Shown here: piece by piece, positions 23,339 through 32,560 of the stretch | How positions within the stretch are numbered: the stretch's first letter is position 1 | Layout: each line of letters opens with the position of its first letter | NCBI RefSeq assembly: GCF_900091415.1 | Contig: NZ_FMHU01000002.1 | Span: forward strand, 2,418,001-2,482,000 | Origin: Micromonospora inyonensis | Lineage (GTDB): Bacteria; Actinomycetota; Actinomycetes; Mycobacteriales; Micromonosporaceae | Length of the DNA stretch: 64,000 nucleotides | Direction: 5' to 3' | The notes under the pieces: model-generated | Told to the model about the DNA's origin: nothing | The model's input: the letters and a program-made list of their open reading frames with translations, nothing else | The model's database searches: none | Translations under genes and position numbers: made by a program

Positions 23339-25633
23339 TCAGCGGGAACCGCTGCTCAGGCGCCGTCCCACCGAGGCGATCAACCGGTCCAGCTCGGAGC
23401 CGAACGGGTTGTCGTGGACGAGGTACGTCCAGGTGGCGCTGGGCCGGACGAGCTGGCCCGCGTCCGGCTCCCAGTCCTCGTCGAACTCGGTCTCGGTGAA
23501 GGTGGCGATGGTCCGCGCCTCGATCTCGGGGATCAGCGCGTTGAACGCCGGTACGGCCGCCCGGTGGAACTCGTCGAGCGGGTCCAGCCGGCCCAGCGCC
23601 CGCAGGTGCACACCCTCGCGGACCTCGGAGAGCTCGGCGAGGTGCTCCGCCCAGAGCCGGTCGGTGTGGTAGAGGGCGATCGACCGGGCGGCCCGGGTGA
23701 GCAGGTCCTCGTCCATCTCGCCGGCCTTCTCCGGTACCCGGTCCAGCAGCATCAGCGCGGCGACCTCAGTGGTGAGCAGCCGCTCGCGCCGCTCGGCGAG
23801 CGCCTTGCGCTGCTGCTCGATCACCACGCTGTACCGCCAGGTGTTGCGGTGGATCTCGTGGTTGACACCCTCGGCGACCCGCTGGGCGTGCTCCACCGCG
23901 TAGTCGACCTGGGGGTCGGTGACCAGGCCGTCGGCGTTCATCCGGGGCGACGGCGGGACGGCGTCACCGGCGTGCCGGACGACCAGGTCGTCCTCCAGGC
24001 TGACGAAGAAGACCGACCCGCCCGGGTCGCCCTGCCGACCGGCCCGGCCCCGGAGCTGGTCGTCGACCCGGCGGCTGTCGTGCCGGCCGCTGCCGATGAC
24101 GTACAGGCCGCCCAGCTCGGCGACCCGTTCCCGGTCGGACTGGTCGCTGCCGCCGAGGCGGATGTCGACGCCCCGGCCAGCCATCTGGGTGGAGACGGTC
24201 ACCGCGCCGTACGCGCCGGCCTCGGCGATGATCGCCGCCTCCTCGTCGTCGTTCTTGGCGTTGAGCACCACGCACGGCACCCCGGCCGCGTTGAGCCCGG
24301 CGGCGAGCTGCTCGGACTCCTTGACGTCGAGGGTGCCGACCAGCACCGGCCGACCCGCCTCGTGGCAGCGCGTGATCTCGTCGATCAGCGCCTCCTCCTT
24401 CTCCGCGCGGGTCGCGTAGATCCGGTCCGGCTCGTCCTCGCGCACGCACGGGGTGTTCGAGGGGATCACCGCGACCTCGAGGGAGAAGAACTCGCGGAGC
24501 TGGTCGCCGACGAGCACGGCGGTGGCGGTCATCCCGCAGACCCTCGGGTAGAGCCCGACGAACGCCTGCACGGTGACGGTGCCGAGCACCTCGCCCTCGG
24601 CCGTGGCGTCCAGTCCCTCCTTCGCCTCCACCGCGGCCTGGAGCCCGTCGGGCCAGCGGCGGCGCTGGGCGACCCGGCCGCGCATCTCGTCGATCAGCTC
24701 GACCGTGCCGTCACGGACGATGTAGTCGACGTCCCGGTGCAGCAACGCGTGCGCGTGCAGCGCCACGTTCACCGCGGAGAGCTGGGCGACGTTCTCCTCG
24801 GCGTACAGGTCGATCCCGCCCATCCGGGCCTCCACCGCGGCCAGGCCGGCGCTGGTGAAGGCGGCGCTGCGGCCGTCCTCGGCGACCGTGTAGTGCTTGC
24901 CCCGGCGCAGGCCGCGCACGATCGCGGCAGCCGCGTGCACCGGGTCCTGCTCGCCCGGCACGGCACCGGCGAGCACCATCGGCACCCGGGCCTCGTCGAT
25001 CAGGATCGAGTCGGCCTCGTCCACGATCGCGGTCCGCAGCGGCGGCTGCACCCGGTCCTCCACGTCGGTGACCAACTGGTCGCGCAGGTAGTCGAAGCCG
25101 GCCTCGCTGACCGAGACGTAGGTGACGTCCCGGGCGTAGGCCTCCCGCCGCTCCTCGGGCGTGGACGCCTCGTTCACCCAGCCGACGGTGAGCCCGAGCA
25201 GGGTGTAGACGGGCTCCATCCACTGCGCGTCCCGGCGGGCCAGGTAGTCGTTGACGGTGAGCACGTGCACCGGGCCGTTGCCGAGCCGGACGTGGCCGTA
25301 CGCGGCGACGGTCGCGGTGAGCGTCTTGCCCTCACCCGTGGCCATCTCGGCGACCTTGCCGGACAGCAGCGCCATCGCACCGAGCAGCTGCACGTCGTAC
25401 GGGCGCTGGTCGAGCCCCCGGCGGGCCGCCTCACGGCCGAGCGCGCAGATCTCGACGTACCCCGAGGCCGCCTGCGCGGCCTCGGTCAGCTCGCCGTCGT
25501 CGAGCGCGGCGAGCTCCTCCTCCCGCGCCTCGATCTGCGGCAGCAGCTTCTCCAGCGGAGCCAGCTCGACCGTGCTGCCCGGACGCTGGAGGAAGCGCCG
25601 GAACCTGCTCTTCAACCGTTGCGACACACCCAT
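23339..25633 (-). CDS. secA2: Accessory Sec translocase ATPase SecA2
   Basis: The product has 764 residues, shorter than housekeeping SecA (about 900 or more) and lacking the C-terminal zinc-binding tail, as is usual for actinobacterial SecA2. Helicase motifs are clear: Walker A AEMATGEGKTLTATVAAYGH near residue 95, HVLTVNDYLARRDAQWM, the DEAD-like box IVDEADSILIDEARVPMVLA, VCGMTATA, and motif VI HDSRRVDDQLRGRAGRQGDP. SecA2 powers export of a limited protein set through SecYEG. The ATG at 25633 gives the expected N-terminus (MGVSQRLKSRFRRFLQRPG). It follows an ABC exporter gene on the same strand and ends in a strong hairpin. Confidence 0.92.
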   Translation of the reverse strand: MGVSQRLKSRFRRFLQRPGSTVELAPLEKLLPQIEAREEELAALDDGELTEAAQAASGYVEICALGREAARRGLDQRPYDVQLLGAMALLSGKVAEMATGEGKTLTATVAAYGHVRLGNGPVHVLTVNDYLARRDAQWMEPVYTLLGLTVGWVNEASTPEERREAYARDVTYVSVSEAGFDYLRDQLVTDVEDRVQPPLRTAIVDEADSILIDEARVPMVLAGAVPGEQDPVHAAAAIVRGLRRGKHYTVAEDGRSAAFTSAGLAAVEARMGGIDLYAEENVAQLSAVNVALHAHALLHRDVDYIVRDGTVELIDEMRGRVAQRRRWPDGLQAAVEAKEGLDATAEGEVLGTVTVQAFVGLYPRVCGMTATAVLVGDQLREFFSLEVAVIPSNTPCVREDEPDRIYATRAEKEEALIDEITRCHEAGRPVLVGTLDVKESEQLAAGLNAAGVPCVVLNAKNDDEEAAIIAEAGAYGAVTVSTQMAGRGVDIRLGGSDQSDRERVAELGGLYVIGSGRHDSRRVDDQLRGRAGRQGDPGGSVFFVSLEDDLVVRHAGDAVPPSPRMNADGLVTDPQVDYAVEHAQRVAEGVNHEIHRNTWRYSVVIEQQRKALAERRERLLTTEVAALMLLDRVPEKAGEMDEDLLTRAARSIALYHTDRLWAEHLAELSEVREGVHLRALGRLDPLDEFHRAAVPAFNALIPEIEARTIATFTETEFDEDWEPDAGQLVRPSATWTYLVHDNPFGSELDRLIASVGRRLSSGSR

Positions 25634-25750
25634 GAGCGGCAACGGTACGCGACCCGCCCCCGCTCGTGCGGCCCGGCCGCCGCGCCCGGCCCCGGTGTGT
25701 CGCCGCACCGACGGCGGGACCGGACATCGACGCTGGTCGGCGCGGTCCGC

Positions 25751-27715
25751 TCAGCTCACCAGGAGCTGGTGGGCGGCCAACTCCCGGTAGAGCGGGCTGC
25801 TGCCGGTCAGCTCGTCGTGGGTGCCGACGGCGACCACCCGGCCGCCCTCCAGGACCACGATCTGGTCGGCGTCGACCACCGTCGAGAGCCGGTGCGCCAC
25901 GATCAGCAGGGTACGCCGGACGGCGACCGCGTCGATGGCCCGACGGAGCGCCGCCTCGTTGCGGGCGTCGAGGTTGCTGGTCGGCTCGTCGAGCAGCAGC
26001 ACCGGTGGCCCGGCCAGCAGGGCCCGGGCGATGGCCAGCCGTTGCCGCTCCCCGCCGGAGAGAAGCACGCCGCCCTCCCCCACCTGCACGTCCAGTCCCT
26101 GCGCCGTCCGGGTCACCAGGTGCCCGAGGTTGACCTCGTCGAGGACCGCCAGCAGCCGCTCGTCGGTGGCGTCCGCGGCGGTGAGCAGCAGGTTCGCCCG
26201 CAGCGTGCCGGCGATCACCGGGGCCTCCTGCTCGACGTAGCCGAGCCGGGACCGCAGCGCGTCGCGGGGCAGGTCACGCACGTCCACCCCGTCCAGCCGC
26301 AGCGTGCCGGTGCTGACCTCGTAGAAGCGTTCGACCAGCGCCAGCAGGGTGGACTTGCCGGCACCGGAGGGACCGACCAGGGCGGTCCGGGTCCCGGCGG
26401 GGACGGCGAAGCTGACCTCGTGCAGCACCGGCGCTGCGCCAGCGGGGTAGCCGAAGCCGACCCGGTCGAACTCGATCGCCGCCGCAACCGGCCGCGAGCC
26501 GTCGGTCACCACCGGCCGCGAGCCGCCGGTCACCACCGGCCGGGACCCGTCGGTCACCACCGGCCGGGACCCGTCGGTCACCACCGGCCGGGACCCGTCG
26601 GTCACCACCGGCCGGGACCCGTCAGCGGCAACCGGACGGCCCGCCCCGCCGGCGGTCGGGCGCCGATCCCCGTCGAGGTCCGGGGCGGGCCCACCGGCGA
26701 CGGCCGGACCCGCCCCCGACACCCCCCGGCGGTGCGCGTCGGTGGCTCCCTCCGCCGGTACGGCGAGGATCTCCTCGATCCGCTGGAGCGCACCGAGACC
26801 GGTCTGGAGCTGGGTGAACGCGCTGAGCGCCTGGCCCAAGGGCAGGACCAGGAAGAAGAGGAACATGATGAAGGCGACCAGGTCGCCGACGCTGAGCGCA
26901 CCGGCGGCCACCCGGGCCCCGCCGACCCCGAGCACCAGCAGGAACGCCCCCTGGACCGTGATCGAGCCGGCCGGGCCGACCACCGCCTGCACCCGGGCGA
27001 CCCGCAGCCCCGCCGCGTACGCCTGCTCGGCGCTGGCCACGACGGTGGTGGTCTCCCGATCCTCGGCCCGACTGGCCCGGATGGTCCGGGCCGCGGAGAT
27101 GGCGCGTTCGACCGCGGAGGTCATCTCGCCGATGCGCTCCTGGGCGGCGCGGGACAGGTCCCGCACCCGCCGGGCCACGGTGAGGGCGAAGCCGAGTCCG
27201 AGCGCCACCCCGGCGAGGGTCACCCCGAACAGCAGCGGGTCCAGCAGGACCATCGCGACGGCCGCGCCAGCCACGGTGACCACCCCGGTCACCAGCTCGA
27301 ACAGCCCCGAGGTGACCACCGCCCGCAGCAGGGTGGTGTCCGAGCCGACCCGGGAGAGCAGGTCACCGGTACGGCGCTGGTCGTACTCGGCGATCGGCAG
27401 TCGCAGCAGGTGACCGGCGAGCCGGCGCCGGGTGGTGAGCACCAGCCCCTCGGCGGTGCGTTGCAGCAGGTAGTCGCGGAAACCGTAGAGGACGGCCCCG
27501 ACCACGAGCGCGGCGACGAGCACACCGACCAGCGGACCCACCGGCCGGGACGCGGAGACCGCGTCGAGCAGCGCCCGGGTGAGCAGCGGCTGGGCGAGCG
27601 CTGATCCGGCTCCGAGCAGCGACAGCACCCCCACTACGACGAGGGTCCCCCGGTGGGTGCGCAGATAGGGCAGGAGGGCGGCGAGTCCGATGCGCGGGGC
27701 GGCTCCGGTGGTCAC
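25751..27715 (-). CDS. ABC transporter, fused permease-ATPase (exporter type)
   Basis: A 654-residue half-transporter. The transmembrane domain (about residues 20-310) begins TLVVVGVLSLLGAGSALAQP. The ATPase domain (about 410-640) has Walker A GPSGAGKSTLL, signature LLSGGERQRLAIARAL, Walker B VLLLDEPTS and the switch His in LIVAHRLSTVVD. It probably works as a homodimeric lipid, peptide or drug exporter. Unusually, a disordered linker of about 95 residues containing six GSRPVVTD-type octapeptide repeats separates the two domains. I chose GTG 27715 (MTTGAAPRIGLAALL). An ATG eight codons upstream has no ribosome site. Confidence 0.9.
   Translation of the reverse strand: MTTGAAPRIGLAALLPYLRTHRGTLVVVGVLSLLGAGSALAQPLLTRALLDAVSASRPVGPLVGVLVAALVVGAVLYGFRDYLLQRTAEGLVLTTRRRLAGHLLRLPIAEYDQRRTGDLLSRVGSDTTLLRAVVTSGLFELVTGVVTVAGAAVAMVLLDPLLFGVTLAGVALGLGFALTVARRVRDLSRAAQERIGEMTSAVERAISAARTIRASRAEDRETTTVVASAEQAYAAGLRVARVQAVVGPAGSITVQGAFLLVLGVGGARVAAGALSVGDLVAFIMFLFFLVLPLGQALSAFTQLQTGLGALQRIEEILAVPAEGATDAHRRGVSGAGPAVAGGPAPDLDGDRRPTAGGAGRPVAADGSRPVVTDGSRPVVTDGSRPVVTDGSRPVVTGGSRPVVTDGSRPVAAAIEFDRVGFGYPAGAAPVLHEVSFAVPAGTRTALVGPSGAGKSTLLALVERFYEVSTGTLRLDGVDVRDLPRDALRSRLGYVEQEAPVIAGTLRANLLLTAADATDERLLAVLDEVNLGHLVTRTAQGLDVQVGEGGVLLSGGERQRLAIARALLAGPPVLLLDEPTSNLDARNEAALRRAIDAVAVRRTLLIVAHRLSTVVDADQIVVLEGGRVVAVGTHDELTGSSPLYRELAAHQLLVS
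26486..26639 (-). repeat. 24-bp in-frame minisatellite in the ABC transporter linker
   Basis: About six tandem copies of a 24-base unit (core CGGTCACCACCGGCCGGGAC), several identical, encode the octapeptide GSRPVVTD between the permease and ATPase domains. Central copies are perfect and the edges diverged, as in a recently expanded minisatellite. Confidence 0.9.
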
Positions 27716-27823
27716 CCGACCACGGTAGCCGCCCTCCACATCCGACCGCGCCGCCCCACCGCCCGCTCCCCGCCACCGCCCGCCACCGCCCGCGCCCGGC
27801 CGCCGCCGCCGGCCTGCCGGCTG

Positions 27824-27883
27824 GGTGGTTGCAGGGGTCCCCTCCTCGTCAAAAAGCGGTAGGAAGGGGCCCCTGCAACCACC
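27824..27883. repeat. 60-bp palindromic element, copy A
   Basis: A 60-base inverted repeat has arms around GGTTGCAGGGG(T/C)CCC and a central CAAAAAGCGGTA. The same element recurs inverted at 52717-52776. Between the copies, changes in the arms are paired (CTCC/GGAAG against CTGC/GCAG), keeping the stem. It lies 66 bases downstream of the oxidoreductase stop and may act as a terminator or a dispersed REP/MITE-like element. Confidence 0.75.
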
Positions 27884-27948
27884 TCAGCCGCGGCAGCGGC
27901 GGCCGGGCAGCGGCGGGCGGGCGGACGGTGGGCGGGGTGTGGGGGTGC

Positions 27949-29037
27949 TCAGCAGGTGAGCACGACCTGGAGTTCCTGGCGGCGTCGCTCGGCCAGGTCG
28001 GTCAAAAGGGTCGGGGCCTCCTCGAACGGGACCGTCGCCGAGACCAGGTGCTTGCGGATCAGGTCGCCCTGCGCCCGCAGCAGGTCGATTGTCTCGGCGG
28101 AGAGCCGCTCCCGGTCCCAGGTCGGGGCGAGCCCGCGCGGCACCCGGCCGATCTGGGCGCAGCGCAACGAGAGCCCGTTGTGGTGGAACTCCTCGCCGAG
28201 TCGGACCTCGTCCGCCCCGGCCTGGTAGAAGGCCAGGTCGACGACCGTGCCCTGGGGGCGCAGCAGGCGCAGGGCGAGGTGCAGCGCCCAGGCCTGTCCC
28301 CGGCACTGGAACACCACGTCGGCACCCCGGTCCCCCGGGCCGTGCGCCCAGCGGGTCTTGAGCACGACCGCCGGGTCGTCGGCGTCCGGGTCGAGGGTCT
28401 CCAGGCCGAGCGCCTCGGCGACCCGCCGGCGCTGCGGCGTCGGGTCGAGCACCACCACCGAGGCGGCGCCGCCCCGCTGGGCGAACAGGGCGGTGAGCAG
28501 GGCCACCACTCCGCTACCGACCACCGCGACCCGTCGTCCGGCCACTCCGTCGCCGAGCGACCGTACGTCGGTGCCGTGCAGGTCGGCGGCGGCGTGCAGC
28601 AGGCCGTTGGCGCAGATCGGGCCCATGTGGGCGACGTAGACGCCGAGCATCGGGTCGAGGTCGTCGGGGAGCGGGACGAACCGCTCGGCGACCGGGTCGG
28701 CGACGTACCCGGTGCGGTGGCCGTAGGTCATCGCACCGACCGCCCCGACCTCGACCGCCGGGGTGGCGCTCTCCACGACCCGGCCGACCTGCATGTAACC
28801 CAGGCGCCGCACCGGGTACGGCGTGCTCGCCCCGCCGGGCTGGAACAGGCCGAGGTCGGCGTTCCAGGTGACGTGCAGGTAGGGGTTGGTGCCCTTGACG
28901 TAGCTCAGCTCGGTGCCGGCCGAGACGCCACTGTAGAGCGTCTCGACCCGGAAGGTGCCGTCCCGCAGTTCCTCGGCGTCCTGCTCGACCAGCTCGACCC
29001 GCCCGGGGCCGTCGACCACCACGATCGTGTCACGCAC
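27949..29037 (-). CDS. Zinc-type alcohol dehydrogenase-like oxidoreductase (MDR superfamily)
   Basis: A 362-residue protein with an N-terminal GroES-like domain (LYSGVSAGTELSYVKGTNPY) and a Rossmann domain beginning GRRVAVVGSGVVALLTALFA near residue 165, the NAD(P)-binding fingerprint. The usual catalytic-zinc Cys of the first motif is replaced by Ser in YSGVSAGTE, a variant common in MDR proteins of sugar and natural-product pathways, so classical zinc alcohol dehydrogenase activity is uncertain. GTG 29037 overlaps the stop of the upstream Gfo/Idh/MocA gene by eight bases, so the two are translated together and probably act on the same substrate. Confidence 0.8.
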   Translation of the reverse strand: MRDTIVVVDGPGRVELVEQDAEELRDGTFRVETLYSGVSAGTELSYVKGTNPYLHVTWNADLGLFQPGGASTPYPVRRLGYMQVGRVVESATPAVEVGAVGAMTYGHRTGYVADPVAERFVPLPDDLDPMLGVYVAHMGPICANGLLHAAADLHGTDVRSLGDGVAGRRVAVVGSGVVALLTALFAQRGGAASVVVLDPTPQRRRVAEALGLETLDPDADDPAVVLKTRWAHGPGDRGADVVFQCRGQAWALHLALRLLRPQGTVVDLAFYQAGADEVRLGEEFHHNGLSLRCAQIGRVPRGLAPTWDRERLSAETIDLLRAQGDLIRKHLVSATVPFEEAPTLLTDLAERRRQELQVVLTC

Positions 29038-30025
29038 CGACGGTCACCCCCATCCGGTCCGGCGTGGGCAGGGCCACCGGCCGCCCGGTGCGCGCGCTCT
29101 CCGCGACCGCGCAGGCGAGCCGCTGGGTGCCGAGCGCCTCGGCGTACGGGACACGGACGTCGTCCCCGACGCCCCGGACCGCGTCGACGAAGGCCCGGTC
29201 GACGGCGACCCGGGCCCCGTCGGGATCGGCCTCGAACCGGCGTTCCCCGTCGGCGTCGCACACCACCAGGCCGTCCTCGGCCAGCGTCAGGGCCAGCCCG
29301 TCGGCGAGGATCTCCAGTCCGGCCCGGTGCTTCCAGCCGAGCACGCAGGCGGCGGTGAGGGTGCCGACCGCACCGTCGGCGAAGCGTGCCGCCGCGACGG
29401 TGACCGAGTCGATGTCCGCCCCGTCGACCGGGGGCGGCGTGCCGTTGCCGTACGCGGTGACCTCGGTGATCTCACCGACCAGGACCCGGATCAGGTCGAG
29501 CACGTGTGCCGCCTGCTCGACGACCGGCCCGCCGGAGCGGTCCCGCCGCGACCACCAGGCCACCGGCGGCACCTTGTCCAGCCAGCTGCCGCTGACCATC
29601 CGCACCGGGCGGTCGGCGAGCAGTTCGCGGGCCTGGTCCACCACGTGCAGATAGCGCCAGTGGTGGCCGACCGCGGTGAGCAGGCCGCGCTCGGCGACGC
29701 GCTCGGCGATCCGCTCGGCGGTGTCCAGGTCGACCGCCACCGGCTTCTCGACGAACATCGGCACCCCGGCGTCGATCACCGCCTCCTCCACCGGCCCGTG
29801 GGCGAACGGCGGCACGCAGACGTACACCGCGTCGCACCCCGCGGCGAGCAGTTCCCCGACGTCGGCGAAGACCTGACCACCGTACCGACCGGCGAGGTCG
29901 CTCGCCGCCTCGTGGGCGACGTCGGTCACCCCGACCAGCTCGACGTCCTCGAAGCCGCTGAGCACCCGGGCGTGTCGCTGTGCGACCCCGCCCGCACCCA
30001 CCAGTCCCACCCGACATCCGACCAT
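29030..30025 (-). CDS. Gfo/Idh/MocA-family oxidoreductase
   Basis: A 331-residue protein with an N-terminal dinucleotide-binding motif (VGLVGAGGVAQRHARVLSGF), the family signature VPMFVEKPVAVDLDTAERIA (EKP with the catalytic Lys) and VGHHWRYLHVVDQARELLA. Members oxidise or reduce sugars, inositols and related compounds with NAD(P). The ATG at 30025 has a GGGAGGG site. It is the first gene of a two-gene operon with the MDR oxidoreductase and is divergent from gpgS. The shared sugar-chemistry context suggests modification of a sugar or cyclitol. Confidence 0.88.
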   Translation of the reverse strand: MVGCRVGLVGAGGVAQRHARVLSGFEDVELVGVTDVAHEAASDLAGRYGGQVFADVGELLAAGCDAVYVCVPPFAHGPVEEAVIDAGVPMFVEKPVAVDLDTAERIAERVAERGLLTAVGHHWRYLHVVDQARELLADRPVRMVSGSWLDKVPPVAWWSRRDRSGGPVVEQAAHVLDLIRVLVGEITEVTAYGNGTPPPVDGADIDSVTVAAARFADGAVGTLTAACVLGWKHRAGLEILADGLALTLAEDGLVVCDADGERRFEADPDGARVAVDRAFVDAVRGVGDDVRVPYAEALGTQRLACAVAESARTGRPVALPTPDRMGVTVGA

Positions 30026-30231
30026 GCGAACCCTCCCGACACGTGTCCGTGCCGCAGGGACTGCCCTGGTGGTCAGTGGTACAAACGTTCACCCGGGGGA
30101 AATCGGGGTGGTTGGGTCCTGAACGAGATCATTGCGGGAATGCGGTTAGCCGGCGGTGGTGATTGGGAAAACTCCTCGCCACGTCCCGCGCACGACCGGA
30201 GCGGACGGCGTCGACTGATGGGGGTTTGCCC

Positions 30232-31248
30232 GTGCGGGATACGGAAGCGGTGGTGTCACCGGTGGTCGAGGCGTGGGCCACGTACCGGACCACCTCGGCG
30301 CAGGAGTGGACGGCACAGCGACTCGTCCGCGCGAAGGGGGACTGCAGGGTCAGCGTGGTGCTGCCGGCACGTAACGAGGAGGCGACGGTCGGCGCGATCG
30401 TGTCGACCATCCGGGAACACCTGGTCGACCGGGTGCCGCTGGTCGACGAGTTGATCGTGGTGGACTCCCGGTCCACCGACCGGACCGCGCGGGTGGCCCG
30501 CGCCGCCGGCGCGGAGGTGGTCAGCCAGGACGAGATGACCCGGTCGCTGCCCCGGCTGACCGGCAAGGGGGACGCGCTCTGGGCGGGGCTGGCCGCCGCG
30601 CGGGGGGACGTGGTGGCGTTCGTCGACGCCGACCTGCGGGAGTTCCGTCCGCACTTCGTGACCGGGCTGCTGGGGCCGCTGCTCACCGATCCCGGCATCG
30701 ACTTCGTCAAGGGCTTCTACCACCGACCGCTGGTCGGCCAGGCGAGCATCGAGCCGGACGGGGGCGGCCGGGTCACCGAGTTGATGGCCCGTCCGCTGCT
30801 CAACCTGTTCTGGCCCGAGCTGGCCGGCTTCGTGCAGCCGCTGGCCGGGGAGTACGCCGGACGTCGGGACGTGCTGTCCCGGGTGCCGTTCGTCTCCGGC
30901 TACGGCGTGGAGACGGCCATGCTGATCGACCTGCTGGACATGGTCGGCCTGGACGCGTTGGCCCAGGTCGACCTGGGTGAGCGCAAGCACCGCCACCAGG
31001 ACACCGCCGCCCTCGGGCGGATGTCGGCGCAGATCATGCTCACGGTCTGGTCCCGGCTGCAACGCCGCGGCTGGGCCAGCCCGGACGTCCGACCGGCCGA
31101 GCTGCTCACCCAGTTCCGACGGGGCGGCTCGGACGCCCTGCCGAACCTCGACCGCGAAATCGTGGTCAACGACGTCTCGATCGAGGAGCGACCGCCCCTG
31201 GCGGAGCTGCGCCACCTCGTCCCCCGTCGCCGCGTGGCCGCGGCGTGA
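30232..31248 (+). CDS. gpgS: Glucosyl-3-phosphoglycerate synthase
   Basis: A 338-residue GT81-family enzyme that transfers glucose from a nucleotide sugar to 3-phosphoglycerate. Signature segments are CRVSVVLPARNEEATVGAIV, ELIVVDSRSTDRTARVARAA, VVAFVDADLREFRPHFV (metal-binding DAD), FVKGFYHRPLV, GGGRVTELMARPLLNLFWPE and QPLAGEYAGRRDVLSRVPFV, all close to mycobacterial GpgS. The product feeds glucosylglycerate or methylglucose polysaccharide synthesis. I chose GTG 30232, preceded by GGGGG at a workable distance. Longer in-frame starts exist back to 30163. It is followed after 37 bases by a GT4-type glycosyltransferase that may extend the product. Confidence 0.88.
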   Translation: MRDTEAVVSPVVEAWATYRTTSAQEWTAQRLVRAKGDCRVSVVLPARNEEATVGAIVSTIREHLVDRVPLVDELIVVDSRSTDRTARVARAAGAEVVSQDEMTRSLPRLTGKGDALWAGLAAARGDVVAFVDADLREFRPHFVTGLLGPLLTDPGIDFVKGFYHRPLVGQASIEPDGGGRVTELMARPLLNLFWPELAGFVQPLAGEYAGRRDVLSRVPFVSGYGVETAMLIDLLDMVGLDALAQVDLGERKHRHQDTAALGRMSAQIMLTVWSRLQRRGWASPDVRPAELLTQFRRGGSDALPNLDREIVVNDVSIEERPPLAELRHLVPRRRVAAA

Positions 31249-31285
31249 CCGCCGGCCGACCCGGCGCCCAGGAGAGGAACCCCGC

Positions 31286-32440
31286 ATGAGCCTGACCGTC
31301 CTGATGAACGCCGGCCCCTGGCTGTCCGTGCCGCCGCCCGGATACGGCGGGATCGAGAACGTGATCGCCACGCTCGTGCCGGAGCTGCGCCGGCTCGGCG
31401 TACGGGTGGTCCTCGCCTCGGTGGGCACCAGCACCCTGCCGGTCGACGAACGGGTCTCGGTCTTCCCCGACGGGCAGTTCTCCGCGCTGCAACGCCCGTA
31501 CAACCAGGTGTGCGGGGTGGCCCAGGCGCACCTCGCCGGGGTGGCCCGCGAGCTGCACTCCCGCGACGACATCGACCTGGTGCACGACCACGTGGAGGCG
31601 GTCGGGCTGGCCACTCTGGCCGCGATGGGCCCCGACGCCCCACCGGCGCTACACACCCTGCACTGGGACCTGGCCAAGCATCCGGCGCTCTACGGTCACC
31701 TCGACGGCGGGAACCGGGTCCGGGTCAACGGCGTCTCCGCCTCGCAGCTGGCCCGGGCTCCGCAGGCGCTGCGCGACCACTCGGTGGGGCACGTGCACCT
31801 GGCGACCCCGCTGGCGGTCGACGCCCACCGCCGGCCCCGTCCACCGAAGGGTCGTCACGTGGTCGTGCTGGGCCGGATCAACCCGGGCAAGGGGCAGGAC
31901 GTCGCCGCCCGGCTGGCCCACCGGTGCCGGTTCCCGCTGGTGCTGGCCGGCCCGGTGGGGCCGTACCACCGGCCGGAGGACCTGGCGGCGGCGGGCGACG
32001 AGGCCCGGCAGAACCCGGACGTGCGGTTCTTCCTCGACGAGGTGGCCCCGCACGTCGACGGCGACCGGGTGCGCTGGGTGGGCACCGTGGCCGGTCAGGA
32101 CCGTGACGACCTGGTGGCCTCCGCCCGCGTCACCCTCTTCCCGCTGCGGTGGGAGGAGCCGGGTGGCACGGCCGTGGTGGAGTCGTTGGCGCTCGGCACC
32201 CCGGTGGTCGCCACCACGCGGGGCTGCCTGCCGGAACTCATCGACCACGGACGCACCGGATTGCTGACCGACGACGAGGAGCAGCTCGGCGAGCTGGTGC
32301 TCGCGGCCGGTCGGATCGACCCGGCCCAGTGCCGACGGGAGGCCGCCACCCGGTTCACCCCGGCGGTGATGGCACAGCGGTACGTCGAGTTGTACGAGCG
32401 GGTCCGGCAGCTCGCCCCGGCCCGGTTGCAGCCGGTCTGA
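31286..32440 (+). CDS. GT4-type retaining glycosyltransferase
   Basis: A 384-residue GT-B enzyme. The N-terminal domain carries VPPPGYGGIENVIATLVPEL, where the Gly-rich loop is typical of GT4 donor/acceptor sites. The C-terminal nucleotide-sugar domain has HVVVLGRINPGKGQDVAARL, the strand VRWVGTVAGQDRDDLVASAR, and the EX7E-type signature EEPGGTAVVESLALGTPVVA. The ATG at 31286 has AGGAGAGG upstream. Pairing with gpgS suggests glucosylglycerate-derived glycans, but the acceptor cannot be read from sequence. Confidence 0.85.
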   Translation: MSLTVLMNAGPWLSVPPPGYGGIENVIATLVPELRRLGVRVVLASVGTSTLPVDERVSVFPDGQFSALQRPYNQVCGVAQAHLAGVARELHSRDDIDLVHDHVEAVGLATLAAMGPDAPPALHTLHWDLAKHPALYGHLDGGNRVRVNGVSASQLARAPQALRDHSVGHVHLATPLAVDAHRRPRPPKGRHVVVLGRINPGKGQDVAARLAHRCRFPLVLAGPVGPYHRPEDLAAAGDEARQNPDVRFFLDEVAPHVDGDRVRWVGTVAGQDRDDLVASARVTLFPLRWEEPGGTAVVESLALGTPVVATTRGCLPELIDHGRTGLLTDDEEQLGELVLAAGRIDPAQCRREAATRFTPAVMAQRYVELYERVRQLAPARLQPV

Positions 32441-32486
32441 TCCCGGCGCCGCCGACGACGGTCACGACGGGCACCCCCGGCCAGGC

Positions 32487-32511
32487 GTTTCGACGTGCTG
32501 GCCGGGGGTAC
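32487..32511 (+). promoter_or_regulatory. SigB/SigF-type promoter of the STAS-ATPase gene
   Basis: GTTT (32487-32490), a 15-base spacer and GGGTAC (32506-32511) match the stress consensus, 49 bases upstream of the ATG. Confidence 0.65.
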
Positions 32512-32560
32512 TTGTCGATCAACCGAGCAACAGCCCCCAGGTACGTACGGAGCGAGGCCC

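Noticed and set aside
13834..26639. Short direct repeats at 13834-14085, 19142-19215 and 26486-26639 considered as CRISPR arrays
   Set aside because: The units are contiguous with no unique spacers, have lengths that are multiples of three, and encode repeats inside proteins.
21929..27604. A very long plus-strand open frame opposite DUF2231, GAF-ANTAR, SecA2 and the ABC transporter
   Set aside because: It is the antisense shadow of minus-strand genes with unmistakable motifs. In high-GC DNA stop codons are rare in such frames, and its translation is low-complexity.
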